Of a stretch of 64,000 nucleotides of DNA, positions 1 through 8,547 are shown in pieces. The notes beneath the pieces were generated by a model. It did not search any database. It saw only the letters and a list, made by a program, of their open reading frames with translations, and was not told the DNA's origin. Each line of letters opens with the position of its first letter. The stretch's first letter is position 1. Position numbers and translations under genes: made by a program. The DNA lies in the NCBI GenBank assembly GCA_031553835.1, contig JAVBKX010000007.1:62001-126000 (forward strand), in the 5' to 3' direction. Source of the stretch: JAVBKX01 sp031553835 (GTDB lineage Bacteria; Bacteroidota; Bacteroidia; Bacteroidales; Azobacteroidaceae).

Positions 1-804
1 AGAGAACGATTATATGGAATTGTAGGCGCTGTCGTCTTTTGCTTAGCGATTTTGTTCATCCTGATTTTTTCTGTATTAAAAACAGTAATTCCTCAGGAAG
101 AAGAAGGTGTATTGGTCAATTTTGGCAACGTCAATACTGCAGCCGGAACATTTGAACCGATGAATACAGGTGCGGCAAAGCCTGTTGTCGAAACGCCCCC
201 TCCTCCCCCTGTGGCTAAAGTTCCCGATCAACCCGCTATCACTCAGGATATAGAAGAATCAGTATCGGTAGCAGATGCTAAAAAGAAAAAAGAAGAAGAA
301 AAGAAGCGGGAAGAACAACGTCAGATACAGGAAATACAAAAGAAAGCCGCCGAAGCGGAAGCGCTTCGCAAAGCGGAAGAAGCCAAACGTCAACAAGCGA
401 TACAAGATCAAATGGCAGGCGCATTTGGTTCGGGAAATGCAGTCGGTTCGCAAGGAACTGAGACCGGCGAAGGCAATCAAGGCAGCGTACAAGGCAATTC
501 AAGCCAGGGTGCCAATAGCGGAGTCGGAGGATATGGAGAATTTTCACTTGCCGGAAGATCGTTAGGCCCCGGAGGATTACCTCGTCCGGCTTATACCATT
601 CAGGAAGAAGGCCGTATTGTAGTTGACATCACAGTCAATACCAACGGAGAAGTCATTCTCGTCGCCATCGGAAAAGGAACCAATATCGATAACGCCCGCA
701 TGCGTCAATCGGCGCTGGAAGCTGCCAAAAAAGCTAAATTTAATGCGATCAGCGGAACGGCTAACCAGTCGGGAACGATTACCTATAAATATTCTTTGAA
801 ATAA
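1..804 (+). CDS. TonB-family energy transducer (5' end outside window)
   Basis: Likely carries proton-motive energy from an ExbB/ExbD motor to outer-membrane receptors. The reading frame is open from base 1, so the true start lies upstream. Seen in order: a membrane helix (reading ..GIVGAVVFCLAILFILIF..), a proline-rich stretch (PPPPPVAKVP), a charged coiled-coil-like segment rich in Lys/Glu, a Gly/Ser/Gln-rich linker, and a C-terminal domain with the TonB_C pattern (RIVVDITVNTNGEV ... ALEAAKKAKFN). At least 267 residues. Family assignment is firm; the exbB/exbD partners usually upstream in Bacteroidota are outside the window. Confidence 0.85.
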   Translation, partial: RERLYGIVGAVVFCLAILFILIFSVLKTVIPQEEEGVLVNFGNVNTAAGTFEPMNTGAAKPVVETPPPPPVAKVPDQPAITQDIEESVSVADAKKKKEEEKKREEQRQIQEIQKKAAEAEALRKAEEAKRQQAIQDQMAGAFGSGNAVGSQGTETGEGNQGSVQGNSSQGANSGVGGYGEFSLAGRSLGPGGLPRPAYTIQEEGRIVVDITVNTNGEVILVAIGKGTNIDNARMRQSALEAAKKAKFNAISGTANQSGTITYKYSLK

Positions 805-828
805 AATTAGTATCGACTATTTTCGGAC

Positions 829-863
829 AAAAGCGAAGGGCACAAGATGTCACTCCGCTTTTT
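829..863 (+). terminator. Possible terminator after the TonB gene
   Basis: AAAAGCG (829-835) pairs with CGCTTTTT (856-863), with GCAC/GT pairing possible inside a long loop. It lies in the 3' end of the convergent lon gene. Weak because the loop is large. Confidence 0.35.
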
Positions 864-3237
864 CCTTGAGTAATGCAATATCCAACACTTCGCGGATATC
901 GCTTACATAATGGAACGTCAACCCTTTCAGATACAACTCGTTGATTTCATTAATATCTTTCTGATTCTCTTTACAAAGGATAATCTCCTTGATGCCTGCC
1001 CGTTTAGCTGCCAATATTTTTTCCTTGATTCCACCTACAGGCAATACCTTTCCACGCAACGTGATTTCACCGGTCATGGCCAAATTTCGTTTCACTTTTC
1101 GTTTGGTAAATGCCGAAGCCAGCGAAGTGGCCATCGTAATACCCGCCGAAGGGCCATCTTTTGGAATAGCGCCTTCAGGCACATGGATATGCACATTCCA
1201 ATTTTCAAATCGATCCTCTTCAATGCCAAAATCAGAAGCATGAGATTTAATATATTCCAAGGCCAACGTCGCCGATTCTTTCATTACATCGCCCAAATTA
1301 CCGGTCAACGTTAATTTCGATCCTTTACCTTTGCTCAAACTCGTTTCAACAAACAAGATTTCTCCGCCGACAGCCGTCCAGGCCAAACCGGTTACAACAC
1401 CTGCGTAACCATTTCCATCGTATTTATCTTTGGAATATTCTTTTACTCCCAAATATCGCACCAAATCTTCGACATCCAAAGCATGGGGATAGTCTGTTCC
1501 TTCGGCAATCCTCAAGGCAACCCGGCGCATAATTTTCGCTAATTTTTTATCCAGTTCCCGAACTCCCGATTCTCTTGTATAAGATTCGATTATTACTTCC
1601 AATGTCTTTTTGGGAATATCAAAAGCATCTTTAGGAATTCCATGATTTTCCAATTGTTTCGGGACTAAATGTTTTTTAGCAATCTCCACCTTTTCTTCCA
1701 GAATATATCCGCTTACATTGATAATTTCCATCCGGTCCAGCAACGGTTGCGACACCGGGTTCAAGGTATTTGCCGTGGCAATAAACAACACATGCGACAA
1801 ATCATAATCAATATCTAAGTAATTATCGTGAAATGCAACATTCTGCTCCGGATCAAGCACTTCCAACAACGCAGCAGCCGGATCTCCCTTATAATCCTGC
1901 CCTACCTTATCGATTTCATCCAAAATAATCACCGGGTTAGACGAACCGGCTTTTTGCATACTACTGATAATGCGTCCCGGCATCGCGCCAATGTAAGTCC
2001 GCCGGTGTCCCCGGATTTCCGCTTCATCATGCAATCCGCCCAACGACAACCGGACATATTTCCGGTCCAATGCCTCAGCCACCGATTTCCCCAGGGAAGT
2101 TTTCCCTACTCCCGGAGGCCCGTACAAGCATAAAATCGGAGATTTCATATCACCCTTTAACTTCAATACCGCTAAATGTTCAAGAATACGCTCCTTGACT
2201 TTTTCCATTCCAAAATGATCTTTGTCCAAAATCTTCTTGGCCCGTTTCAGATTGAAATTATCTTTAGTACAATTGTTCCAAGGCAAGGATAGAATCGTTT
2301 GGATATAGCTCATTTGTGTCGAAAAATCGGGCGAATGAGGATGCAGACGTTCCAGTTTCTTCAACTCTTTTTCAAAAGTCGCTTTGACCTCTTGTGGAAA
2401 TTTAATTTTGTCTGCTTTTTCTTTAATTTCTTTTATTTCAATATCCTGAATACTTCCACCCAACGCTTCCTGGATATTTTTCATTTCCTGCTGAAGAAAA
2501 TAATCCCGCTGTTGCTTATCAATATCTACTTTCGTTTTATTACGGATCGATTCTTTGATCTCCAACAATTGAATATCATGATTCAACAACATCAACAACT
2601 TATTGAGCCGTTCTTTCATATCATCGCAGGCCATTACCTCCTGTTTCTGTTCCAGACTTGTCTCAATGGCAGAAAAAGCCAAATTGATGATGTAATTATA
2701 ATCTTTCGACTTATTCAATGATTCTAAAATAAAATCAGGCGGATTCACCCGTTCTGACAGCATTTTCAATGTCAATTCTTTGACCGAATTCAGTTGGGTT
2801 TTGTATTCCTTATCCGACTTTGGAGGTATCACATCTTCGAGCAATTCAAATTTACCTTTCAGGTACGGTTCTGTTGCCGAAATTTCCGATAAATGCACCC
2901 GTTTATATCCCTGTACAAGCACAGTCATACTGGATTCATGTTCTTCCAATACATTGATCACCTCTCCCACCACACCTACAGGAAACAGGTCATTGATCCC
3001 CGGATCGGCTTCTTCCGCATCTTTCTGGCAAAAAACGCCGATCAGCAATTTCTTCTTTTGTACATCCTGAACCAATTTCAGGGACTTAGACCGCCCCACA
3101 TTCACCGGAGTCGGAATACCCGGAAAAAAGAACATGTTTTTCAAAGGCAAAATAGGCATCTCTTCCCCTACACGACTCAAATCCACTTTCCGGTCTCCCA
3201 GTATAATCTCAAATTGAGATGAAAAATTGTCAGACAT
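850..3237 (-). CDS. lon: ATP-dependent protease La (Lon)
   Basis: Cytosolic AAA+ serine protease that degrades damaged and regulatory proteins. With the start at 3237 the protein is 795 residues, normal for Lon; in-frame Met codons at 3261 and 3345 exist but add non-homologous N-terminal residues. Domains: N-terminal LON substrate-binding domain (begins near MPILPLKNMFFFPG), a coiled helical part, an AAA+ module with Walker A GPPGVGKTS (about residue 373) and Walker B VIILDEID (about 435), and a C-terminal S16 protease domain with the catalytic Ser in KDGPSAG (Ser697) and Lys in GGIKEK (Lys740). Convergent with the TonB gene; divergent from the DUF2007-type gene. No frame damage seen. Confidence 0.97.
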   Translation of the reverse strand: MSDNFSSQFEIILGDRKVDLSRVGEEMPILPLKNMFFFPGIPTPVNVGRSKSLKLVQDVQKKKLLIGVFCQKDAEEADPGINDLFPVGVVGEVINVLEEHESSMTVLVQGYKRVHLSEISATEPYLKGKFELLEDVIPPKSDKEYKTQLNSVKELTLKMLSERVNPPDFILESLNKSKDYNYIINLAFSAIETSLEQKQEVMACDDMKERLNKLLMLLNHDIQLLEIKESIRNKTKVDIDKQQRDYFLQQEMKNIQEALGGSIQDIEIKEIKEKADKIKFPQEVKATFEKELKKLERLHPHSPDFSTQMSYIQTILSLPWNNCTKDNFNLKRAKKILDKDHFGMEKVKERILEHLAVLKLKGDMKSPILCLYGPPGVGKTSLGKSVAEALDRKYVRLSLGGLHDEAEIRGHRRTYIGAMPGRIISSMQKAGSSNPVIILDEIDKVGQDYKGDPAAALLEVLDPEQNVAFHDNYLDIDYDLSHVLFIATANTLNPVSQPLLDRMEIINVSGYILEEKVEIAKKHLVPKQLENHGIPKDAFDIPKKTLEVIIESYTRESGVRELDKKLAKIMRRVALRIAEGTDYPHALDVEDLVRYLGVKEYSKDKYDGNGYAGVVTGLAWTAVGGEILFVETSLSKGKGSKLTLTGNLGDVMKESATLALEYIKSHASDFGIEEDRFENWNVHIHVPEGAIPKDGPSAGITMATSLASAFTKRKVKRNLAMTGEITLRGKVLPVGGIKEKILAAKRAGIKEIILCKENQKDINEINELYLKGLTFHYVSDIREVLDIALLKEKAE

Positions 3238-3416
3238 ATTTGATTTTATTTTTATTGGCATGACAAAACGGCTTCTTTCAAACAAGAAAGCAACCTCCAT
3301 TGTAATAATTATTTTGGAACATATAAAAAGCAATTGGTGTGCCAAAGAAATTTCTTACAACTTTTGCACCCAATTTATTGTTTATAGTATATAAAAACAT
3401 TAAAAAACAAATCATT

Positions 3417-3656
3417 ATGAGCCACGATTTTGTAGATATTGCATCATTCACTTTTCCAAACGACTCTGCCATTTTGGAAAGTCTTTTTCAAAAAGAAGGT
3501 ATTGAATACACCTTACAAAACAGTAGCAGTAATTCCATGATTCCGGGAGTTGTGGATATCCGTTTATTAGTCAAAAAACGGAATGCAAAAAAAGCAATCC
3601 AGATTATTAAAGAAGCAGGATTTGAAGAGTACCTGACTCCACAAATGGAGGCATAA
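3417..3656 (+). CDS. Small DUF2007-type protein
   Basis: A 79-residue soluble protein starting MSHDFVDIASF and ending TPQMEA. The pattern (first strand, FQKEGIEYTLQN, then VDIRLLVKKRNAKKAIQIIKE) fits the DUF2007 fold, a ferredoxin-like alpha/beta domain related to PII-type signal domains whose role is unknown. The Met at 3417 is preferred over an upstream in-frame start at 3339, because the intervening sequence looks like intergenic DNA and contains a promoter-like CAACTTTTG. Family call moderate; function unknown. Confidence 0.7.
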   Translation: MSHDFVDIASFTFPNDSAILESLFQKEGIEYTLQNSSSNSMIPGVVDIRLLVKKRNAKKAIQIIKEAGFEEYLTPQMEA

Positions 3657-3659
3657 TCA

Positions 3660-3760
3660 TTGAAGTGGTTATAAAATTTTTCCAAAAAATCTTTAACTTC
3701 AAAATAAACTTGTATATTTGCACCTATTGTGAATAAGATTTTTGGAAAATAACCATTCAA
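3660..3760. repeat. Inverted repeat around a promoter
   Basis: A left arm at 3660-3693 and a right arm at 3735-3760 are near-complementary (TGGTTAT and TTTCCAAAAA..ATCTT cores). The TATATTTG box of the downstream gene sits in the loop. It could be an operator, a cruciform or a small palindromic element. Confidence 0.5.
3713..3720 (+). promoter_or_regulatory. Promoter -7 box for the outer-membrane barrel gene
   Basis: TATATTTG matches the Bacteroidota TAnnTTTG box, 57 bases before the ATG at 3777. The -33 box is weak (TTTA near 3692). Confidence 0.5.
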
Positions 3761-3776
3761 TTAAATTGTGTATCTT

Positions 3777-4415
3777 ATGAAAAAGTGTTTTTTATTAGCC
3801 CTTGTAGCTGCAATGATCGTTGCATTACCTGCCAACGCAGGTATTAAATTTGGACTGAAAGGAGGGGTAAATCTTTCCAGTGTTTCTTTTAGCGAAGCGG
3901 ATATTGATCCCAGCAATTATACCGGATTTCAGGTAGGCCCTATCGCCGAATTTACTTTGCCTATTATTGGTATCGGTTTTGATGCTGCCTTGCTGTATTC
4001 TCAGGATGGTTTCAAAGTTGATGTTCCAACTGACATTAATTTGATCACTGGAGAGTTTTCAATGAAAGAAGAATCCATGAAAACTGGATCCCTCTTAATT
4101 CCGTTAAATTTAAAATACAAATTAAATTTACTGAACTTAGTAGGAGCTTATGCTACTGCTGGTCCTTATGCCAGTTTCAAAGTGTACGACAATATGGATG
4201 ACTATAAAGAGTTATTGAAAACAAAATCTTTTGGAGCCGGATTGAATTTTGGGTTAGGAGTAGAACTATTGGGAAAATTGCAAGTAGGAGCTAATTATCA
4301 ATTAGGTTTAACTGACGATTTTAGTGCCTACAATTATGACGATGTTACAGACGTTGCTTCTTCAATCAACGGAAGCACCCGTGTTTGGTCCATCACTGCC
4401 GCATTATTCTTCTAA
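3777..4415 (+). CDS. Outer-membrane beta-barrel protein, PorT-like
   Basis: A 212-residue protein with a clear Sec signal peptide (MKKCFLLALVAAMIVALPANA) followed directly by GIKFGLKGGVNLS, the typical opening of the small OMP_b-brl_2/PorT-like barrels of Bacteroidota. Alternating hydrophobic strands and a terminal aromatic (AALFF) support an outer-membrane barrel. The ATG at 3777 is chosen over a GTG at 3768 because it gives the better signal peptide. It stands alone, with its own promoter and a terminator behind it. The specific cargo or role is unknown. Confidence 0.8.
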   Translation: MKKCFLLALVAAMIVALPANAGIKFGLKGGVNLSSVSFSEADIDPSNYTGFQVGPIAEFTLPIIGIGFDAALLYSQDGFKVDVPTDINLITGEFSMKEESMKTGSLLIPLNLKYKLNLLNLVGAYATAGPYASFKVYDNMDDYKELLKTKSFGAGLNFGLGVELLGKLQVGANYQLGLTDDFSAYNYDDVTDVASSINGSTRVWSITAALFF

Positions 4416-4442
4416 ATACCATAAATTACAAAGTTAAGCGTT

Positions 4443-4486
4443 AAAAGTTAAGGGTTGGGATTATTCCCACTCTTAACTTTTATTAT
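4443..4486 (+). terminator. Rho-independent terminator
   Basis: AAAAGTTAAGGGTTGGGA (4443-4460) and TCCCACTCTTAACTTTT (4465-4481) form a long imperfect hairpin followed by a T-rich tail. It lies between the barrel gene and priA. It also resembles the AAGTTAAG runs seen in other gaps. Confidence 0.7.
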
Positions 4487-4498
4487 TTCATTCTCTTT

Positions 4499-6760
4499 AT
4501 GTACATAGAAGTCATACTTCCGGTACCTTTATCCGACACATACACCTATTTTGTTCCCGAATCATTACAAAATCAAATTACTCCCGGAGTATTAGTATTG
4601 GTCGAATTCGGGAAAAACAAACATTATTCCGGACTCGTTTCTTACATCCATCAGGTGGACCGCACCTCCTCTTTCGAAATCAAATCCATCATTGCCGTTG
4701 AAAGTCAGCAGTCTATTCTCAGACGACCACAATTGCGTTTCTGGGAATGGATCGCCCATTATTACCTCTGTACATTAGGTGAAGTTTACAAAGCTGTTCT
4801 TCCTTCCGGATTCCGCTTTGAAAGCGCCAACAATTATAAAGAGAAATCCGAATCATTTGTCCGGTTAGCCCCATTATACATCCAAGAGCAGGAACGCTTG
4901 AGCGAAGTATTTGAGACGCTCAAAAAAGCGCCTAAACAAGAACACCTGCTATTAGCATACATTGAATGCTCCCAATTATTTGTTCCCGGAGAAAAAAAAG
5001 AAATTTCCCGGCACGAATTACTCAATAAAAGTCAATCTTCGGACGCGGCGCTCAACGGTTTAGTACAAAAAGGCATTTTAGAAATTTATGAGAAAAATAT
5101 AAGCCGCCTTCATGTTTTCGAAAACGAAGTTGTGGAACCAAATGTATTGAACGAAAAACAACATACCGCCTATACCGACCTGTTGTTCCAATTCAGAGAA
5201 AAAAATGTATGTTTGTTGCATGGCATCACTTCTTCGGGAAAAACGGAAATTTACATCCATTTAATCAACGAAACCTTGAAATTAGGGAAACAAGCGTTGT
5301 TTCTATTGCCCGAAATTGCATTGACCACGCAAATTACCCAACGTTTAAAAGCAGTATTCGGTAATAAATTAGGCATTTATCATTCAAAAATAAATGATAA
5401 TGAACGGGTCGAAATCTGGAACAATCTATTGGATGATGAGGGATACCAGGTAATACTGGGAGTACGATCATCCGTATTTTTGCCTTTCCGGGAACTGGGG
5501 TTGATTATTGTGGACGAAGAGCACGAAACCAGCTATAAGCAACAAGACCCGGCGCCCCGCTATCATGCCCGCAATGCCGCCATCGTGCTGGCTTCCATGC
5601 ATGGAGCCAAAGTTGTATTGGGAAGCGCCACGCCATCCATTGAATCCTTTTATAACGCGCAAACAGGCAAGTATGGTTATGTATCATTAGACCAACGGTA
5701 TGAAGCTCCGGCATTACCTGAAATCACCCTGGTTGATGTCAAAGAATTACGGAGAAAAAAACGCATGAAAGGATTATTCTCTCCGAAACTTACCGCTGCC
5801 ATCAACCAAAAATTAGAAACCGGCGAACAAGTCATTTTGTTTCAAAACCGCCGGGGATTTGCTCCGATGATTCAATGTAAAACATGCGATTGGATACCCA
5901 GATGCTCTTGTTGCGATGTAAGCCTCACGTTGCATAAACGCACCAACCGGATGGTTTGCCACTACTGCGGCAATACTTATCCCATTCCTCCGGCATGTCC
6001 CGATTGCAGCAACGATGACTTGACCCCTAAAGGTTTTGGCACCGAAAAGGTAGAAGATGAGTTAGCCGTTATTTTCCCTGATATTGCCATCGGCAGATTA
6101 GACACAGATACAACTCGCAACCAAACCGGATATCAGAAGATAATCCATGATTTTGAAACAGGCCGTACACAAGTTTTAGTCGGAACCCAAATGGTTTCAA
6201 AAGGATTGGACTTCGAAAAAGTCGGATTAGTAGGCATTTTGAATGCCGATTCGATGATGAATTTTCCTGATTTCAGGTCACACGAACGGGCCTTTCAACT
6301 CATGTCGCAAGTGGCCGGACGGGCAGGCCGGCGGAAAACGCGTGGAACGGTTATCATACAAACATCGCATCCCGAACATCCGTTAATACAAGCAGTACAG
6401 CGAAATGATTATTTGGGAATGTACAATTCTCAAATGGAAGAGCGCCAACTATTCAAATATCCGCCTTTCTACCGACTCATTGAGGTCACCATAAAACACA
6501 AACAGGAACCGGTAGCAAATAAAATGGCGCAGACATTGGCCACGCTTTTAAGGGCGTCATTAGGTTCGCGGGTATTGGGTCCGGACAAACCTACAATCGG
6601 CAGGATACAAAATTATTTTCTTAAAAAAATATTACTCAAAATTGAAGTTTCCGCTTCACTGGAGCATTTGCATTCCATCCTGAGTACAGCGCAGCAGGAA
6701 ATTCTGTCCCTCTCCGATTATAAATACGGAATTATTCAGTACAATGTAGATCCGGTTTAA
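4499..6760 (+). CDS. priA: Primosomal protein N' (replication restart helicase PriA)
   Basis: 3'-5' superfamily 2 DNA helicase that reloads the replisome at stalled forks. 753 residues, the usual size. Seen: an N-terminal DNA-binding domain opening MYIEVILPVPL, Walker A GITSSGKTE (about residue 242), DEEH box (IIVDEEHETSY, about 338), motif VLGSATPS, eight Cys of the two zinc-binding knots (CKTCDWIPRCSCC ... CHYCG ... CPDC), and the helicase C-terminal motifs (GTQMVSKGLDF, QVAGRAGR). All core motifs are intact. The reading frame begins 18 bases after a terminator, so the promoter must overlap that region. Confidence 0.97.
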   Translation: MYIEVILPVPLSDTYTYFVPESLQNQITPGVLVLVEFGKNKHYSGLVSYIHQVDRTSSFEIKSIIAVESQQSILRRPQLRFWEWIAHYYLCTLGEVYKAVLPSGFRFESANNYKEKSESFVRLAPLYIQEQERLSEVFETLKKAPKQEHLLLAYIECSQLFVPGEKKEISRHELLNKSQSSDAALNGLVQKGILEIYEKNISRLHVFENEVVEPNVLNEKQHTAYTDLLFQFREKNVCLLHGITSSGKTEIYIHLINETLKLGKQALFLLPEIALTTQITQRLKAVFGNKLGIYHSKINDNERVEIWNNLLDDEGYQVILGVRSSVFLPFRELGLIIVDEEHETSYKQQDPAPRYHARNAAIVLASMHGAKVVLGSATPSIESFYNAQTGKYGYVSLDQRYEAPALPEITLVDVKELRRKKRMKGLFSPKLTAAINQKLETGEQVILFQNRRGFAPMIQCKTCDWIPRCSCCDVSLTLHKRTNRMVCHYCGNTYPIPPACPDCSNDDLTPKGFGTEKVEDELAVIFPDIAIGRLDTDTTRNQTGYQKIIHDFETGRTQVLVGTQMVSKGLDFEKVGLVGILNADSMMNFPDFRSHERAFQLMSQVAGRAGRRKTRGTVIIQTSHPEHPLIQAVQRNDYLGMYNSQMEERQLFKYPPFYRLIEVTIKHKQEPVANKMAQTLATLLRASLGSRVLGPDKPTIGRIQNYFLKKILLKIEVSASLEHLHSILSTAQQEILSLSDYKYGIIQYNVDPV

Positions 6761-6822
6761 TTGGGATAATTTCAGCTTTCTATTAAATCTATTGGTTAAT
6801 AATTTACCGAATATAACTGTAC

Positions 6823-7470
6823 TTATGTGATCTGTATTGTTACAAAATTGACAGAATACTTTCTTTTATTTGTTTGCAGTTCCAGAAAAAAGCTATATTT
6901 TCCTTGCTGTAATGGTCGTTTTTCAATTTGAATGATTATATCCATTGGGATATACATATTTTGATATGATGTTAATCTTAAAATATCACCCTCAAACAAC
7001 AGATATTGATTATTTTTCATTTGAAGAAATCGACCTGTAACACTAAAAAACGCATTGAGCTCATTCCCCGGTTGGATCGAATTATACTCCCGATCTGAAT
7101 ATATTTTTATACTTTCAATTTTTTCATTTACAAAATATACTGTAGGATCTTCAATAATAGCATAGTGGCTATATAAATAATCAGTCACATCCTTGCTAAT
7201 ATCATCCTCATTTGTTAAAAAAATGCGCTTAGCATTGGCGGAACCGCAAAATGAAACCTTATTGTAGGCATACACCTGATCTGCATGGAGGGAATCAACC
7301 ATGACATTGTATTCCTTGTCCTTATAACGAAAGCCAAATCCTATGGAATCAGTAAATTCGAAAGACATGACCGTAATATCGGGGAACTCTGTTCGACTAT
7401 GTGTTTCTTCTTCTTTACAAGAAGAAATAAAGGCCAATGATGTCAATATACAAATAAATATTTTTTTCAT
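6823..7470 (-). CDS. Hypothetical lipoprotein
   Basis: A 215-residue predicted lipoprotein: MKKIFICILTSLAFISSC gives a signal sequence with the lipobox Cys at residue 18, followed by KEEE, a common lipoprotein export context in Bacteroidota. The rest is a soluble domain rich in Tyr, Asn and Ile with no motif I recognise; it alternates short strands, suggesting a beta-rich fold. It is convergent with priA and lies behind the Bacteroidales-1-like RNA on the same strand, separated by that RNA's terminator. Function unknown. Confidence 0.7.
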   Translation of the reverse strand: MKKIFICILTSLAFISSCKEEETHSRTEFPDITVMSFEFTDSIGFGFRYKDKEYNVMVDSLHADQVYAYNKVSFCGSANAKRIFLTNEDDISKDVTDYLYSHYAIIEDPTVYFVNEKIESIKIYSDREYNSIQPGNELNAFFSVTGRFLQMKNNQYLLFEGDILRLTSYQNMYIPMDIIIQIEKRPLQQGKYSFFLELQTNKRKYSVNFVTIQIT

Positions 7471-7524
7471 GATTCAATAAGGAGAAACGTTATTCCCGGT
7501 CAATTTATACCCATGCTGCAAACA

Positions 7525-7556
7525 CAAAAAAGGTTTCCCAAAAACTGAGAAACCTT
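7525..7556 (-). terminator. Terminator of the RNA behind rplT
   Basis: On the minus strand AAGGTTTC (7556-7549) and GAAACCTT (7537-7530) form a hairpin followed by a T run. It closes the transcript that begins at the promoter at 7767-7798. Confidence 0.85.
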
Positions 7557-7760
7557 GTTATAAAAAACCGCACCGGATAGATGTGATAAAACTCCGTATG
7601 ACAGGATTTGAGTGCTTTACCGTCTTTGTAATCCGCCGTGCTAAGCATACCCCGAAAGGCGCGGCCCGCCATTGACGATAAGAGCTGGTCTCGGAATTTG
7701 TTTTTTAATTGATGAGTTTCCCAATCAGCCGATGCGGCAAACTCTTTTTTATCTCTCTCG
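7525..7760 (-). ncRNA. Bacteroidales-1-like RNA (possible 6S RNA equivalent)
   Basis: A transcript unit of about 235 bases with a near-consensus Bacteroidota promoter at one end and a strong terminator at the other, placed directly downstream of rplT on the same strand. The Bacteroidales-1 RNA motif is described with exactly this context: L20-adjacent, promoter-bounded and terminator-bounded. Long-range pairing supports structure: CCGCATCGG near the 5' end (about 7737-7729) is fully complementary, with one G-U, to CCGGTGCGG near the 3' end (about 7577-7569). A 91-codon open frame crosses the region but runs through the terminator and is unlike a protein. The proposal that this RNA class serves as 6S RNA is from memory and not testable here. 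Confidence 0.75.
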
Positions 7761-7766
7761 ATGTAG

Positions 7767-7798
7767 CAAATGTAGCACAAATAAACGAAACAACCAAA
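7767..7798 (-). promoter_or_regulatory. Consensus promoter for the RNA behind rplT
   Basis: On the minus strand, TTTG (7798-7795), a 20-base spacer, then TACATTTG (7774-7767). This matches the Bacteroidota sigma factor consensus and predicts a start near 7760. Confidence 0.8.
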
Positions 7799-7817
7799 TT
7801 TTTAAGCTATTTTTGAG

Positions 7818-8162
7818 TTATTTTACTTTCGTGACAATAGCTTTAAATGCTTCCGGGTGGTTCATGGCCAAATCGGCCAATACTTTGCGGTTGATTTCCA
7901 CTCCGTTTTTATGCAACGCACCCATCAAACGAGAATATGACATTCCTTCCAAACGAGCTGCTGCATTGATCCGTTGAATCCACAACGCTCTGAAGTTACG
8001 TTTTTTATTACGACGGTCGCGAAAAGCATAAGTTAACCCTTTTTCCCATGTATTTTTAGCTACTGTCCAAACATTTTTACGAGCACCGTAATAACCTCTC
8101 GTTAATTTAAGAATTCTTTTTCTTTTGGCTCTCGAAGCCACATGATTTACCGATCTAGGCAT
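7818..8162 (-). CDS. rplT: 50S ribosomal protein L20
   Basis: Binds 23S rRNA early in large-subunit assembly. 114 residues, opening MPRSVNHVASRAKRKRILK and containing the L20 signature GYYGARKNVW and INAAAR..GMSYSRLM. Full length. Last coding gene of the thrS-infC-rpmI-rplT cluster; the Bacteroidales-1-like RNA follows with its own promoter, overlapping the 3' edge of this region only slightly. Confidence 0.98.
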   Translation of the reverse strand: MPRSVNHVASRAKRKRILKLTRGYYGARKNVWTVAKNTWEKGLTYAFRDRRNKKRNFRALWIQRINAAARLEGMSYSRLMGALHKNGVEINRKVLADLAMNHPEAFKAIVTKVK

Positions 8163-8261
8163 AATAAATAAAATGATTGTGAATGTTAGCGCCGCCTTAT
8201 AGCGAACTTAGTCTGCTAAAACATCCGGTTAATAAATCTGTAAAAAAATCGCTTTTAAAAA

Positions 8262-8456
8262 TTAGATCCCAAGCAATGCTTTAACCGCTTTTTCATTCGA
8301 TTTGTCGAGCACAGCAACATGAGTTAATCTTCTTTTTTGCTTTGTTGTCTTTTTAGTCAGAATATGACTTTTAAAAGCATGTTTTCTCTTGATTTTCCCT
8401 GTCCCGGTAAGAGCGAATCTTTTTTTGGCACCGGAATTAGTCTTCATTTTAGGCAT
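8262..8456 (-). CDS. rpmI: 50S ribosomal protein L35
   Basis: Small basic ribosomal protein of 64 residues, MPKMKTNSGAKKRFALTG, with the usual KRKHAFKSHILTKK core. Lies 99 bases before rplT and about 90 bases behind infC in the classical order. No sign of damage. Confidence 0.97.
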   Translation of the reverse strand: MPKMKTNSGAKKRFALTGTGKIKRKHAFKSHILTKKTTKQKRRLTHVAVLDKSNEKAVKALLGI

Positions 8457-8547
8457 TTCTCTTAAAATATTTATTGTTTATAATTAAGAAATAAGAAGTA
8501 AGAAGTAAGAAGTCGCATGAGCTCATTCTCAATTCTCAATTCTCAAT
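8457..8547. repeat. Short tandem runs between infC and rpmI
   Basis: Two low-complexity runs: AAGAAGT repeated three times (about 8490-8512) and TCTCAAT-type units repeated three times (about 8526-8548). The second type recurs in the rpsI-rpsB gap (24598-24626). Confidence 0.7.

Noticed and set aside
7505..7780. Open frame of 91 codons behind rplT, minus strand
   Set aside because: It runs through a strong terminator, starts at or before the promoter's own start site and is not protein-like; the region is better explained as a noncoding RNA.
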